Shown here piece by piece: positions 9,101 through 17,640 of a stretch of DNA of 64,000 nucleotides; within the stretch, counting starts at the first letter, position 1; each line of letters begins with the position of its first letter. This DNA is from Hyphomicrobiales bacterium (GTDB lineage Bacteria; Pseudomonadota; Alphaproteobacteria; Rhizobiales; Beijerinckiaceae): positions 186,001 through 250,000 of the forward strand of contig UCLR01000007.1 of assembly GCA_900473415.1 (NCBI GenBank), in the 5' to 3' direction. The translations under genes were made by a program, and so were the position numbers. The notes under the pieces are model-generated. The model saw only the letters and a list, made by a program, of their open reading frames with translations, was not told where the DNA came from and made no database searches.

Positions 9101-10188
9101 ACGCGCTCGCGGCCGAGATCGCCGGAATTATCCGCGCTGACGGACCGATGCCCGTCTCGCGCTATATGGCGCTGTGTCTCGGCCATCCGCGCCATGGCTA
9201 TTACATGACGCGCGATCCCTTCGGGCAGAGAGGCGATTTCACCACGGCGCCCGAGATCAGCCAGATGTTCGGCGAGCTGATCGGCCTATGGGCCGCGCAT
9301 CTCTGGCAAGCGATGGGATCGCCCGTACGGGTTCGACTGGTCGAGCTTGGACCGGGGCGCGGCACGCTGATGGCCGACATGCAGCGGGCCACGCGGATCG
9401 TGCCGGGCTTCCGCGAAGCGATCTCGGTGCATCTCGTCGAGACGAGCCCGGTGCTGCGCCAACGGCAGGCGGCGACGCTCGCCGGTCTGGAACCGGTCTG
9501 GCACGACGGCATCGGGCCGGCACTCGAAGGCCCGGTGATCCTTGTCGCGAATGAATTCCTCGATGCGCTGCCGCTCGACCAGTTCGTGATGACGGCGGAA
9601 GGCTGGCGCGAGCGCCTGGTGGGGCTTGGCGAGAACGGCGAACTCGCTTTCGGGCTGGCGGCCGCGCCGGAGACGGCGCTCAGGATTGCTGCCTCGGCCG
9701 ACTCGATGCTCGAACAGCCCTCCGTGGCGCTCGACATCGTCGCGCAGGTGGCGGGGCATGTCGCGGCCGAGGGCGGGGCTGCGCTGTTCATCGACTATGG
9801 CTCGGCCCTTTCGGGCTTCGGCGACACGCTGCAGGCCATGCAAAAGCACGGCTTCGTCGATCCGCTCGCCGAGCCGGGCGAGGCGGATTTGACCGTTCAT
9901 GTCGATTTCGAGCGGATGGGGCAGGCGGCGCTGAAGGCAGGGGCTGCTCTGCACGGACCGGCGAGCCAGCGCGATTTCCTGCTGGCGCTGGGGCTTCCGC
10001 AGCGCGCGCAGGCGCTTTCGCTCAAGGCCGATGCGGACCAGCGCGCGGCGATCTCCGCCGCCTTCGACCGCCTGATCGCGCCTGGCGACACGGGCATGGG
10101 AGAATTGTTCAAGGTTCTCGCGCTATCCAGCCGGAACCTGCCGCCATTGCCCGGATTTGACCTTCATCGGCTGCCAGATCAGGGCTGA
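9097..10188 (+). CDS. MidA/NDUFAF7-family SAM-dependent methyltransferase
   Basis: 363 aa. The sequence shows the family's opening (RADGPMPVSRYMALCLGHPRHGYYMTRDP pattern, split here), GDFTTAPEISQMFGELIG, and the SAM-binding loop VELGPGRGTLMADM near residue 84, followed by ANEFLDALPLDQF and LFIDYG. The mitochondrial relative NDUFAF7 methylates an arginine of complex I subunit NDUFS2. Bacterial members are annotated by homology only. The GTG start at 9097 is fixed by a GTGA overlap with lgt. The same frame stays open far upstream through lgt, but that stretch is not part of this protein. Confidence 0.88.
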   Translation: MNALAAEIAGIIRADGPMPVSRYMALCLGHPRHGYYMTRDPFGQRGDFTTAPEISQMFGELIGLWAAHLWQAMGSPVRVRLVELGPGRGTLMADMQRATRIVPGFREAISVHLVETSPVLRQRQAATLAGLEPVWHDGIGPALEGPVILVANEFLDALPLDQFVMTAEGWRERLVGLGENGELAFGLAAAPETALRIAASADSMLEQPSVALDIVAQVAGHVAAEGGAALFIDYGSALSGFGDTLQAMQKHGFVDPLAEPGEADLTVHVDFERMGQAALKAGAALHGPASQRDFLLALGLPQRAQALSLKADADQRAAISAAFDRLIAPGDTGMGELFKVLALSSRNLPPLPGFDLHRLPDQG

Positions 10189-10209
10189 GACCGCTAACCG
10201 GATCGCGTC

Positions 10210-10974
10210 ATGTTCATCACCGCCCGCGAACTCGCCGCCGAAGCCGGCATCCGCCACGCCTTCTTCACCCGCGAGGGTGGGGCTTCCGGCGGCATTTATG
10301 CCTCGCTGAATGGCGGGCTGGGCTCGAACGACGATCCGGCCGCCATCGCCGAGAACCGAGCGCGGATGGCGCGGCATCTCAAGGTCGAACCGACGCATCT
10401 GGTGAGCCTCTACCAGGTGCATTCTCCCGACGTCGAAGTGGTGACCGGACCCTGGGCGGGCGACCGGCCGAAGGCGGATGCGATGGTGACGGTCTCGCAT
10501 GATGTCGCGCTCGGCGTCTCGACGGCGGATTGCGGACCAATCCTGTTCGCTGATGGTGAGGCGCGGGTGATCGGTGCAGCGCATGCCGGCTGGAAGGGCG
10601 CCTTCAGCGGTATCGTGGGAGCGACCGTGACGGCGATGGAGAAGCTCGGCGCCCGGCGCGAGCGCATCCTGGCCGTGCTCGGGCCGACGATCAGCGCCAA
10701 GGCCTATGAGGTCGGGCCGGAGTTCATCGAGCGCTTCAAGGCCGAGAACCGGACCTATGCCCGCTTTTTCACGCCGTCCGAGCGGCCGGCCCACGCCATG
10801 TTCGACCTGCCGGCCTTCATCGCGCTGAAGGCGCAGGAGGCGGGGATCGGTCGCTTCGTCGATCTGGGCCTGTGCACCTATGGCGACGAGCAGCGCTTCT
10901 TCAGCTACCGGCGCACCACCCACCGCAGCGAGCCGGATTATGGGCGGCTGATCTCGGCGATCGCGCTCGGCTAG
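10210..10974 (+). CDS. pgeF: Peptidoglycan editing factor / YfiH-LACC1 family
   Basis: 254 aa multicopper-like fold formerly called polyphenol oxidase. In E. coli the family removes misincorporated residues from peptidoglycan precursors, and relatives show purine nucleoside phosphorylase and adenosine deaminase activity. The three metal ligands are present: H71 (QVHSPD), C108 (STADCGPILF) and H125 (GAAHAGWKG). The C-terminal CTYGDEQRFFSYRR motif also fits. It follows the MidA-like gene by 21 bp, completing an lgt-midA-pgeF run that I recall as conserved in alphaproteobacteria. Confidence 0.92.
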   Translation: MFITARELAAEAGIRHAFFTREGGASGGIYASLNGGLGSNDDPAAIAENRARMARHLKVEPTHLVSLYQVHSPDVEVVTGPWAGDRPKADAMVTVSHDVALGVSTADCGPILFADGEARVIGAAHAGWKGAFSGIVGATVTAMEKLGARRERILAVLGPTISAKAYEVGPEFIERFKAENRTYARFFTPSERPAHAMFDLPAFIALKAQEAGIGRFVDLGLCTYGDEQRFFSYRRTTHRSEPDYGRLISAIALG

Positions 10975-11128
10975 GGGCCAGGCACACCCTGCCGATAGCG
11001 GTTGATCGTCTGCAACCAGCGCTTGCCGGATCGTTCGCGCAGGTTCATCGTCCGATTCGAGCTTGGGAATGCATCGCTTCCCGACTCGACATGTTCATCG
11101 GGCGATGCATTCAGATGCGGGGGCCGAG

Positions 11129-11416
11129 ATGGAACAAATCCTGATGAATCTTGTCGCCGGTGCGATCGGCGGCAATGCGGCCGGCAAGGCCAGTCCCAGC
11201 TTCGACCTTGGAACCTTGGGCAATACGATTTCCGGGCTGGTGGGTGGCGGCGTGCTCGGCCAACTCATCCCGATCCTGCTGCCGGCGATCAGTTCGGCGG
11301 CGATGGGCGGTAATCTCAGCGTCGGCGGTGTCCTGACCAACCTGATCAGCGGCGGCGCCGGCGGCGCGATCCTCACCGCGATCATCGGCGCGATCAAGAA
11401 CAAGGCAGCCGCCTGA
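11129..11416 (+). CDS. Small glycine/alanine-rich hydrophobic protein
   Basis: 95 aa, composed almost wholly of Gly, Ala, Leu, Ile and Ser, with repeated GG motifs (GLVGGGVLGQLIP, ISGGAGGAILTAIIGAI) and a short basic tail KNKAAA. Two amphipathic or membrane-inserting helices are likely. I do not recognise a named domain. The ATG at 11129 is chosen because of the purine-rich GGGGGCCGAG before it; the frame is open upstream but that part looks noncoding. A strong GC hairpin follows the stop, so it is probably a monocistronic unit. Confidence 0.65.
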   Translation: MEQILMNLVAGAIGGNAAGKASPSFDLGTLGNTISGLVGGGVLGQLIPILLPAISSAAMGGNLSVGGVLTNLISGGAGGAILTAIIGAIKNKAAA

Positions 11417-11433
11417 GCGCATCATAACCTCTC

Positions 11434-11464
11434 GACGGCCCGGCCCGAGAAGGGCCGGGCCGTC
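11434..11464 (+). terminator. Strong hairpin after small Gly-rich gene
   Basis: A perfect 13-bp stem, GACGGCCCGGCCC against its complement, with a GAGAA loop. It is followed by TGCTGTTC rather than a clean T run, so termination may be partial. It lies 18 bp after the stop codon. Confidence 0.7.
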
Positions 11465-11498
11465 TGCTGTTCGCCATCCGGCTCCCGTGAGGTCCCTT

Positions 11499-12104
11499 TT
11501 GTCTCGTTCCATCGACTATTATTTCTCGCTGCACTCACCCTGGACCTATCTCGGCAATGCGCTCTTCCATGAGATCGCGCGCCGACATGGCTGCCGCATC
11601 GATTATCGGCCGATGCCGCTGCGCTCGGTTTTCGACGAGACGGGTGGGCTTCCCTTGCCGAAGCGCCATCCCGTGCGCCAGCGCTGGCGCGAGCGCCGTG
11701 GCCGACCGCTCGTGCTGCAGCCCAAGCATTTTCCGTTCGACCCCGCGCACGCCGACCGCATGACGATCGCGATCCAGGTGGCCGGGGGCGACCCTTCCGC
11801 CTTCATCTCCGACGTGATGGCCGGGCTCTGGGAGCGGAACCAGGATATGGGCAAGCCGGAGGCGCTGCTCGCCAGCGCCGCGAAGGTGGGCCTCGACGGC
11901 GCGGCCTTGCTGCAGGCGGCCGAGAGCGAGCCGGTAAGGCAGCGCTACGAGGATACGCTGGGAGAGGCCGTCGCGGCCGGCGTCTTCGGCGCGCCGAGCT
12001 ATGTGCTCGATGGCGAGGTGTTCTGGGGGCAGGATCGGCTCGAACTGCTCGACTCGGCGCTGGCCAGCGGCCGCGCGCCCTATCGGGTCGAGGGAGCGGT
12101 CTGA
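11499..12104 (+). CDS. 2-hydroxychromene-2-carboxylate isomerase family (DsbA fold)
   Basis: About 201 aa. The opening SRSIDYYFSLHSPWTYLG is typical of HCCA isomerases and kappa-class GST relatives, a thioredoxin-fold group that binds glutathione. C-terminal FGAPSYVLDGEVFWGQDRLELL is the conserved end of the family, with the cis-Pro in APSYV. There is a Ser where DsbA has the CxxC motif, as expected for this family. The TTG at 11499 is preferred because GAGG lies 6 bp upstream and the resulting N-terminus matches relatives. GTG 11487 is the longer option. The substrate is unknown; naphthalene degradation genes are not nearby. Confidence 0.85.
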   Translation: MSRSIDYYFSLHSPWTYLGNALFHEIARRHGCRIDYRPMPLRSVFDETGGLPLPKRHPVRQRWRERRGRPLVLQPKHFPFDPAHADRMTIAIQVAGGDPSAFISDVMAGLWERNQDMGKPEALLASAAKVGLDGAALLQAAESEPVRQRYEDTLGEAVAAGVFGAPSYVLDGEVFWGQDRLELLDSALASGRAPYRVEGAV

Positions 12105-12140
12105 GTTCCGCCGTCCGACGTCCGGTGCGGGCGCTCCAAC

Positions 12141-12956
12141 TCAGCCGTCGGAGGGCTCCTGCTTCGCGGGCGAGTTGGGGGGCGCGATGCCGGCGCGCCG
12201 TTGCAGGCGCCGTTCCCAGTGCTTGGCGACGCGCAGATAACGATAGAAGGCGAAGTTCATCGCGGTCATGAAGCCATAGACGCCGCGCAGCGCATGCCGC
12301 CGCCCGATATAGGCCTTGATGAAATTGGCGGGAAACTCGGCAACGAGCCTGAAGGCGGACACCGTCGCGCCGCGTGCGTCGAGATCGTCGGCTTGCGCAT
12401 CGCTGTAGGCGTTGAGCTTGTCCATCTGCTCGCCAAGCGAGCGCACCGAGAAATGATGGATCGTTCCCTTCAGCCGTCCGACGCGGGCGCCGGGCTGAAG
12501 GTCGACGCGGTCATGGACGGGTGAGGGCGAGTAGCGACCCTTGCTCTTGCGATAGAGCCGCACGGGCGCCAGCGCATAGGCGAAGCGATGCGGCGCCTTC
12601 TCGCCCGGGAAGATCTCGGCAATCCGGGTCTTGTAGGCATCGGCGGGTGGCTCGCCGCTTGCGAACAGGGCTCCGATCTCGGCGGCGAGGTCGGGGGGGA
12701 GAACCTCGTCGGCGTCCAGATTGAGAAGCCAGTCATGCCGGCACTGCTCTTCCGCGAAGCGCTTCTGCTGCCCATAGCCCGGCCAGGGATTGAAGATGAC
12801 GCGGGCGCCGAGGGATTCGGCCAGGGCCTGGGTGCCGTCGCTCGAACCGGAATCGACCACAACGATGTCGTCGCTGAGCGGGCGGGCTGCTTCGATCGTG
12901 CGCCCGATGCGGTCGGCCTCGTTCTGTGCGATGATGAAGATCGAGAGAGGCGCCAC
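12141..12956 (-). CDS. Family 2 glycosyltransferase (WaaE/KdtX-like)
   Basis: 271 aa GT-A fold enzyme. It has the N-terminal LSIFIIAQNEADRI motif, the VVVDSGSSDGT nucleotide-sugar loop near residue 33, and the LNLDADEVLPPDL DxD-type motif near residue 80. The pattern QQKRFAEEQCRHDWLLNLDADE split over residues 62-85 is typical of lipopolysaccharide core glycosyltransferases such as WaaE. The C-terminus (AYIGRRHALRGVYGFMTAM) is a membrane-associating hairpin. It starts at a GTG and converges with the preceding isomerase gene. No other LPS genes lie near it, so its sugar and acceptor cannot be inferred. Confidence 0.88.
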   Translation of the reverse strand: MAPLSIFIIAQNEADRIGRTIEAARPLSDDIVVVDSGSSDGTQALAESLGARVIFNPWPGYGQQKRFAEEQCRHDWLLNLDADEVLPPDLAAEIGALFASGEPPADAYKTRIAEIFPGEKAPHRFAYALAPVRLYRKSKGRYSPSPVHDRVDLQPGARVGRLKGTIHHFSVRSLGEQMDKLNAYSDAQADDLDARGATVSAFRLVAEFPANFIKAYIGRRHALRGVYGFMTAMNFAFYRYLRVAKHWERRLQRRAGIAPPNSPAKQEPSDG

Positions 12957-13340
12957 GACTTAGTTCAATCCTTGTGATTTCAACGCTTAAGCATGCCGGG
13001 CCGGGAGCGGCAAGGCGGAGTCGAAGATGGCGATGTTCGGGCGGGAACCTTCGGGGTGCTACGGCGTTGATCGCCCGGGCCGGGCGTCAGCAGGCGCTAT
13101 AACATCAACGGCCAAGGCGTTGTTCTTAGTATTCAATTTACCATCTCTGAAGTGGGTCGGGAGGTTAATAGGTCTTTACCTGTTTGTGTCGAGTTATCGC
13201 ATTCGTGCCCCATTTCCGCCATGGTCTCAAAATGGGATGTGTTTCCGACGCAACAGACAAAAGCCGCTTCCGATCTTATAAGTGGCTCATCGATATCAAC
13301 CGCCGGCTGGTCCGGTGCTGCGACGACTAAGGAGTTTGTC
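12957..13340 (+). promoter_or_regulatory. Long intergenic leader upstream of omp gene
   Basis: A 384-bp gap between divergent genes. The right two thirds (about 13090-13330) is clearly richer in A/T than the genes on either side and must contain the promoter and 5' leader of the barrel protein gene, with AAGGAG 7 bp before its ATG. I could not identify a convincing -35/-10 pair or a riboswitch, and I see no supported gene here. Confidence 0.4.
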
Positions 13341-13997
13341 ATGAAGAAGTATCTGCTCGCGAGCGTTGCTGCGCTCGGCCTCGTTGCCGCTGGCGCTGCC
13401 TCGGCGGCGGATCTGCCCTCCCGCAAGGGCCCGGTTGTCGCTCCGGCCTACCTCCCGCCGGTCTTCACCTGGACTGGTTTCTACGTCGGTGCCAACGCCG
13501 GCTACGGCTGGGGCAACACGAGCACCAACAACCTCGGCCAGGTCGGCGATCTCGACGGCTTCGTCGGTGGTGGCCAGGTCGGCTACAACTACCAGATCGG
13601 CCAGTTCGTGCTCGGCGCCGAAGCCGACTTCCAGGGCGCTGACCTCAGCTCCGGCAGCAACATCTTCGGCACGAGCGTGAAGACCGAGTACTTCGGCACC
13701 GTCCGCGCTCGTCTCGGCTGGGCCATTGATCGCTGGATGCCCTACATCACCGGTGGTTGGGCTTACGGCAACGTGAAGACCGCGATCCCGGGCATCGGCT
13801 TCTCGTCCGACCGCACCCACACCGGCGGCTATGCCATCGGCGCGGGCGTCGAGTATGCCTTCACCAACAACCTGATTGGCGGTGTCGAGTATCTCTACGT
13901 CGACCTCGGCGAGAAGAACATCATCAACAACATCGGCACCGCCAAGGTCGGCGCCGACTTCTCGGTGGTCCGTGCCCGCCTGAGCTACAAGTTCTGA
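13341..13997 (+). CDS. Outer-membrane beta-barrel protein (Omp25/Omp31 type)
   Basis: 218 aa with a clear signal peptide (MKKYLLASVAALGLVAAGAA, cleavage after SAA). The mature start ADLPSRKGPVVAPAYLPP followed by FTWTGFYVGANAGYGWG is the hallmark of the Rhizobiales Omp25/31 surface-antigen family. Alternating aromatic/hydrophobic strands and the terminal RARLSYKF with C-terminal Phe indicate an eight-stranded barrel recognised by the BAM complex. It is an abundant surface protein in relatives; the exact function here is unknown. The frame is open upstream to 13152, but AAGGAG and the signal peptide set the start. Codon use appears highly biased, consistent with strong expression. Confidence 0.93.
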   Translation: MKKYLLASVAALGLVAAGAASAADLPSRKGPVVAPAYLPPVFTWTGFYVGANAGYGWGNTSTNNLGQVGDLDGFVGGGQVGYNYQIGQFVLGAEADFQGADLSSGSNIFGTSVKTEYFGTVRARLGWAIDRWMPYITGGWAYGNVKTAIPGIGFSSDRTHTGGYAIGAGVEYAFTNNLIGGVEYLYVDLGEKNIINNIGTAKVGADFSVVRARLSYKF

Positions 13998-14022
13998 TCT
14001 CTCCTCCTTCGGGAGAACTACG

Positions 14023-14052
14023 ACCCGGCGGCTTCGGCTGCCGGGTTTTTTT
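14023..14052 (+). terminator. Intrinsic terminator of omp gene
   Basis: A 10-bp stem ACCCGGCGGC with a TTCG tetraloop and one G-T pair, followed directly by seven T. This is a textbook factor-independent terminator 25 bp after the stop codon. Confidence 0.92.
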
Positions 14053-14138
14053 GTTGTCTGCGGTGGGGCGGAGCTGCCATGCGCGAGCCCGAACCGCGTA
14101 TTCCGCGGGACGATTTCGGGCGGCTTTTCCGGCAAGAG

Positions 14139-14172
14139 ATTCTCGGGCTGCCGTAGCGCGGCCCCCGAGAAT
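14139..14172. repeat. REP-like palindrome, ATTCTCGGG family
   Basis: Arms ATTCTCGGG (14139-14147) and CCCGAGAAT (14164-14172) face each other across a GC-rich loop. The same arm is found at 21073-21104, upstream of the MarR gene, so this is a dispersed family. Confidence 0.65.
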
Positions 14173-14186
14173 GAGCTTCGTGTCGA

Positions 14187-14789
14187 TCAGCCCTTGAAGC
14201 GCGTCGCCTCGAAGGCGGGGACGCGGGCGGCGAAGTCGTCGAGCCAGGCGACGAGCTTCGGGAAATCGGCGCGCCACTTGCCCTCGAAGCGCAGGTCGAG
14301 ATAGCCGAGCGCGCAGGCTAGCGCGATCTCGCCGATACGCGGGCGGTCCGGGAAGGCGGGCGGGGCGGCTTCGAGCGCTTCTAGCCCGCGCGTCACCTTG
14401 CCGGCCTGATGGGCGAGCCAAGTGGCATTGCGCCCTTCCTCCGGACGGAACCGCCCCTCATAGACCTGCAGCAGCGCGGCGTCGGCGATGCCGTCGGCCA
14501 GCGCCTGCAGGCGCAGCTGGGCGAAGCGCGCCTCCCCGGCCGGGAAGATCTTTCCGCCGGCGAGATGGTCGAGATATTCGACGATGACGCGGGAATCGAA
14601 CAGCGTCGTGCCGTCCTCCAGCACCAGCGTCGGGATCTTGCCCAGTGGGTTCTGCCGGCGCAGCGGCTCGGAGGGGTCGTTGGTGTCGGCGGCGACGATT
14701 TCGATGCGCTCCATCAGCCCGAGTTCGAGGGCGGCCATCTTGACCTTGCGGCCGAAGGGCGAGGCGGGGGACGAGCGAAGGACGAGCAT
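14187..14789 (-). CDS. Glutathione S-transferase family protein
   Basis: 200 aa. N-terminal thioredoxin-like domain with SSPASPFGRKVKMAA (Ser near residue 8 can serve as the glutathione-activating residue), the NPLGKIPTLVLEDG cis-Pro segment near residue 49, and DSRVIVEYLD, where Asp-Ser binds the gamma-glutamyl group. The C-terminal all-helical domain follows. The subgroup is unclear. The ATG at 14789 gives the canonical N-terminus; the frame is open further upstream but that stretch overlaps rlmJ. It starts 48 bp after the rlmJ stop on the same strand. Confidence 0.9.
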   Translation of the reverse strand: MLVLRSSPASPFGRKVKMAALELGLMERIEIVAADTNDPSEPLRRQNPLGKIPTLVLEDGTTLFDSRVIVEYLDHLAGGKIFPAGEARFAQLRLQALADGIADAALLQVYEGRFRPEEGRNATWLAHQAGKVTRGLEALEAAPPAFPDRPRIGEIALACALGYLDLRFEGKWRADFPKLVAWLDDFAARVPAFEATRFKG

Positions 14790-14836
14790 CGGCGAAAATC
14801 CTTGAGGCGGAAGGCGCAAAGAACGCGCAAGAGCGA

Positions 14837-15688
14837 TCAGCCGTCGGGGCGGATCACCTCGCATAGATAGCGCGGCCGCCGGCCCTGGGCGAGCCGTTCG
14901 GCCAGCGCGGGCAGCAGGACCTCTGCCTCCTCCGCCAGGCGCCAGGGCGGGTTGGCGATCAGCAACCCGGTCGCGCCGAGTCCGCCCGCGGCTTCCGGCC
15001 GATCGACGTCGAGCTCCAGCCTGAGCAACCGCCCGATGCCGGCTTCGTCCGCCCCGTCGAGCAGGCTCTCGATGCCGCGCCGCTCCTTCAGCGGATACCA
15101 GATCATGTAGATGCCGGTCGGCCATTTGCGATGAGCCGTGATGAATTGCTCGGCCAGCGTCTTGAACTCGTCCTTCTCCTCGAAGGGCGGGTCGATCAGC
15201 ACCAGGCCGCGGCGCTCCTTGGGCGGGACATTGGCGCGCAGCGCCGTCCAGCCATCGATAGCGAGCGCCTTGCAGCGCTTGTCGCGGCCGACCGCCTCAG
15301 CGAGCTTCTGATAGGTCGGCGGATGCAGTTCGGCGACAATCAGCCGGTCGTCGGGGCGCATCGCGTGGCGGCAGAGCCAGGGTGAGCCGGGATAGGCGCC
15401 CTCGCCGTAGAGGACTCGCGCGCCGGCGATCGCGGCGCGATAGGGGGCGAGCAGCGCCTCGGCCGCAGGCGAGAGCGGCGATTGGTCGAGCCGCGCGATG
15501 CCGTCCTTCCATTCATGCGTTCGCAGCGCCTCCTCGGAGCCGAGATCGTAGCGGCCGGCTCCTGCATGGGTGTCGATGACGCGGAAGGGCGTCTCCTTGG
15601 CGGTCAGATGCAGGAGGATGCGCGTCAGGACGGCGTGCTTCAGCACATCGGCAAAGTTTCCGGCATGGAAGCCGTGGCGGTAGTTCAT
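14837..15688 (-). CDS. rlmJ: 23S rRNA (adenine-2030-N6)-methyltransferase RlmJ
   Basis: 283 aa, matching E. coli RlmJ (about 280). Seen: the invariant start MNYRHGFHAGNFADVLKH, the SAM-binding VIDTHAGAGRYDL near residue 38, and the catalytic motif LIDPPFEEKDEF near 166 (DPPF for N6-adenine methylation). The ending, with GLLIANPPW near 243, also fits. The enzyme methylates A2030 of 23S rRNA before subunit assembly. Confidence 0.94.
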   Translation of the reverse strand: MNYRHGFHAGNFADVLKHAVLTRILLHLTAKETPFRVIDTHAGAGRYDLGSEEALRTHEWKDGIARLDQSPLSPAAEALLAPYRAAIAGARVLYGEGAYPGSPWLCRHAMRPDDRLIVAELHPPTYQKLAEAVGRDKRCKALAIDGWTALRANVPPKERRGLVLIDPPFEEKDEFKTLAEQFITAHRKWPTGIYMIWYPLKERRGIESLLDGADEAGIGRLLRLELDVDRPEAAGGLGATGLLIANPPWRLAEEAEVLLPALAERLAQGRRPRYLCEVIRPDG

Positions 15689-15719
15689 CCGGCGCTCTTA
15701 CGCGCTTTCGCTGCCCAAG

Positions 15720-16379
15720 TCAGCGCGGCGCGACCACGTTGAATTCGCGCGCGCGGCAGCCGGAGCGGTCGACCTGCTGGCAGGTGCGGAAGCCGCGCAG
15801 ATCCTTGCTGAAGCAGATCCGCACCTCCTGCAGCACGCCGCGCTTGCAGGCGACCGACATCATGTCGGTGCGCAGGCCGGGGTTGGCGGCGGCGAAGGCG
15901 CGTTCGAGGTCGATCGCGGTCCAGCTCTGGTCGCGCTCGCTCTTGGCCAATGCAGGCGGGATCACGACGCTGTCGCGGGCGCGGCGGACATCGCGGAAAT
16001 AATCGGCCGGGCTCGACCCGCTGCAGGTGCCGTGCTTGCGCCATTCGTAGCGGGCGAGACTCTCGGTCGGGAACAGCCCTTCCGCCTCCTGCAGGGCTAT
16101 GCGGGAGGGAGTGCGGCCGCCCGGGCCGCAATCGCTCGGGTAGCCGCGCTCGTTCTGCGGCCAGAGGCCGTGCACGACGAAGCGCAGGCCGGCCCCTTCC
16201 GCGCATTGTTCGCGGTCGCGCGTGCGGTTGCCGTCCAGTTCGCAGAAGCCCGGCGACCAGGACAACGCCAGCACATAGAAATCGAAATCGCCCGGCGTGC
16301 CGCCCCGGCTATAGCCCTGCGCGTGGGAAAGGCTGCCGAGTGAGAGCCAGGCCAGTACGATCAGGGCGAACCGCTTCAT
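15720..16379 (-). CDS. Secreted ribonuclease T2
   Basis: 219 aa with signal peptide (MKRFALIVLAWLSLGSLSHA). Both active-site signatures are present: FVVHGLWPQN (CAS I, catalytic His) and YEWRKHGTC (CAS II, catalytic Glu and His). Multiple Cys fit the family's disulfides. RNase T2 enzymes cleave single-stranded RNA through 2',3'-cyclic phosphates in the periplasm or outside the cell. ATG 16379 is chosen for the signal peptide; the longer frame adds a low-complexity, unrelated stretch. A conserved secreted orphan gene ends 16 bp upstream and is probably in the same transcript. Confidence 0.93.
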   Translation of the reverse strand: MKRFALIVLAWLSLGSLSHAQGYSRGGTPGDFDFYVLALSWSPGFCELDGNRTRDREQCAEGAGLRFVVHGLWPQNERGYPSDCGPGGRTPSRIALQEAEGLFPTESLARYEWRKHGTCSGSSPADYFRDVRRARDSVVIPPALAKSERDQSWTAIDLERAFAAANPGLRTDMMSVACKRGVLQEVRICFSKDLRGFRTCQQVDRSGCRAREFNVVAPR

Positions 16380-16395
16380 CGTCGAAGTGGTGTGC

Positions 16396-16854
16396 TCAGG
16401 GGCGCGCCATCTGGCAATCGGGCGCGTAGCTGCGATGGCGGTCGAGTCCGCTGACGCACCAGTTGACGTTCCAGGTCCAGCCGAACAAGCCAAGGTTTTC
16501 GCGCACGGAGTAGTCAACGCGGCGGAAGAAGCCGTCGCTCAGCAGGACGCGACCGGTGCAGAAGCGGCGCGGAATATAGTCGTCACCCAAGGGACGGAAG
16601 GACGTTTCCCGGATGCGATCGTAGGTCGCGACCTGGAGCGGGCCCCAGAAGCGAGCTTCGCGGGAGTTGAAGCTGCTCACCAGTTCACTGATGACGGAGG
16701 GGTCCTCGCAGCCCGGCAGGTTGCCGTACATCGGGATGATGCGGGCCTCCGCCCGATCGGCCGGGTGGACATAACGGCGGCTGCCGGCGTCGGCGGCGAA
16801 AGCCGTCAGGCAGCCGAGGGAGACAAGGACGGTTCCCAACAGAGCGCGGCGCAT
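16396..16854 (-). CDS. Conserved secreted protein of unknown function
   Basis: 152 aa with a signal peptide (cleavage near AFAADAG). The mature part has four Cys (GCEDP, RRFCTG, NWCVSG, PDCQM), likely forming two disulfides, and the conserved-looking blocks PLGDDYIPRRFCTGRV and DRHRSYAPDCQMARP. I recall very similar uncharacterised proteins across Bradyrhizobium and Methylobacterium, but know no function. It ends 16 bp before the RNase T2 gene. Confidence 0.75.
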   Translation of the reverse strand: MRRALLGTVLVSLGCLTAFAADAGSRRYVHPADRAEARIIPMYGNLPGCEDPSVISELVSSFNSREARFWGPLQVATYDRIRETSFRPLGDDYIPRRFCTGRVLLSDGFFRRVDYSVRENLGLFGWTWNVNWCVSGLDRHRSYAPDCQMARP

Positions 16855-16986
16855 GAATCAGCCTCAAGCAGGAGGACAAGGTAGCGTCACGATGGCGATG
16901 CGCGGGGCACGGGTCAAGGCGATATGCGGCGCTGGCGCCGGCCGTCGCGATCCGACAGACTGGGCCCGATACCAAGAGGAGACGCC

Positions 16987-17622
16987 ATGACGAACTGCTT
17001 CGACGACCCGGCAGCGTTGATCGACGATGCCGAGACCCTGCGCGAGCATGTGGGCGCCATTCCTCCGCTGGCGAAAGACAAGGTTCTGGACCGGCTCGAT
17101 CGCTTCTGCCGCGACTTCATTGCGCTCTCGCCGTTCCTCGTGCTGGCGAGCTGCGACAGCGAGGGGCGTGCGGATGCCAGCCCGCGCGGCGATGCGCCCG
17201 GCTTCGTGCGCGTACTGGACGACAGGACGTTGCTGATCCCGGACAGGCGGGGGAACAACCGAGTCGACAGCTTCGGCAATATCCTCTCGGCGCCGGGCGT
17301 CGGCCTCGTCTTCATGGTGCCGGGCATCCCGGAGACGCTGCGCGTCAACGGCAAGGCACGGGCGACTCGCGATGTCGAGCTGCTGGCGCCTTCGATCATG
17401 CAGGGGCGCGCGCCCGTCACCGGCCTCCTCGTGGCCGTCGAGGAGGCCTTCTTTCATTGCGGCAAGGCGCTGATCCGCTCGAAGCTCTGGGACCCTGCGG
17501 CCCAGGTGCCTCGCGACAGCTTCCCGACGCTCGGCCGCATCATCGCCGACCAGACCAAAGCGGTCGACGCGGATGAGGCCGATCGCAACCTGGAGGAAGC
17601 CTACCGCCTGCGGCTTTATTGA
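16987..17622 (+). CDS. PPOX-class FMN-dependent flavoprotein (MSMEG_1061-like)
   Basis: 211 aa, split-barrel pyridoxamine 5'-phosphate oxidase fold. The patterns FLVLASCDSEGRADASPRGD (near residue 60), LLIPDRRGNNRVDSFGNI and FHCGKALIRSKLW match the small subfamily annotated as MSMEG_1061-type FMN flavoproteins; the RRGNNR segment contributes to FMN phosphate binding. The substrate is unknown. ATG 16987 follows AAGAGGAG. It converges with the iron alcohol dehydrogenase gene. Confidence 0.88.
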   Translation: MTNCFDDPAALIDDAETLREHVGAIPPLAKDKVLDRLDRFCRDFIALSPFLVLASCDSEGRADASPRGDAPGFVRVLDDRTLLIPDRRGNNRVDSFGNILSAPGVGLVFMVPGIPETLRVNGKARATRDVELLAPSIMQGRAPVTGLLVAVEEAFFHCGKALIRSKLWDPAAQVPRDSFPTLGRIIADQTKAVDADEADRNLEEAYRLRLY

Positions 17623-17640
17623 GCCCGGCGGCAGCTGGCC

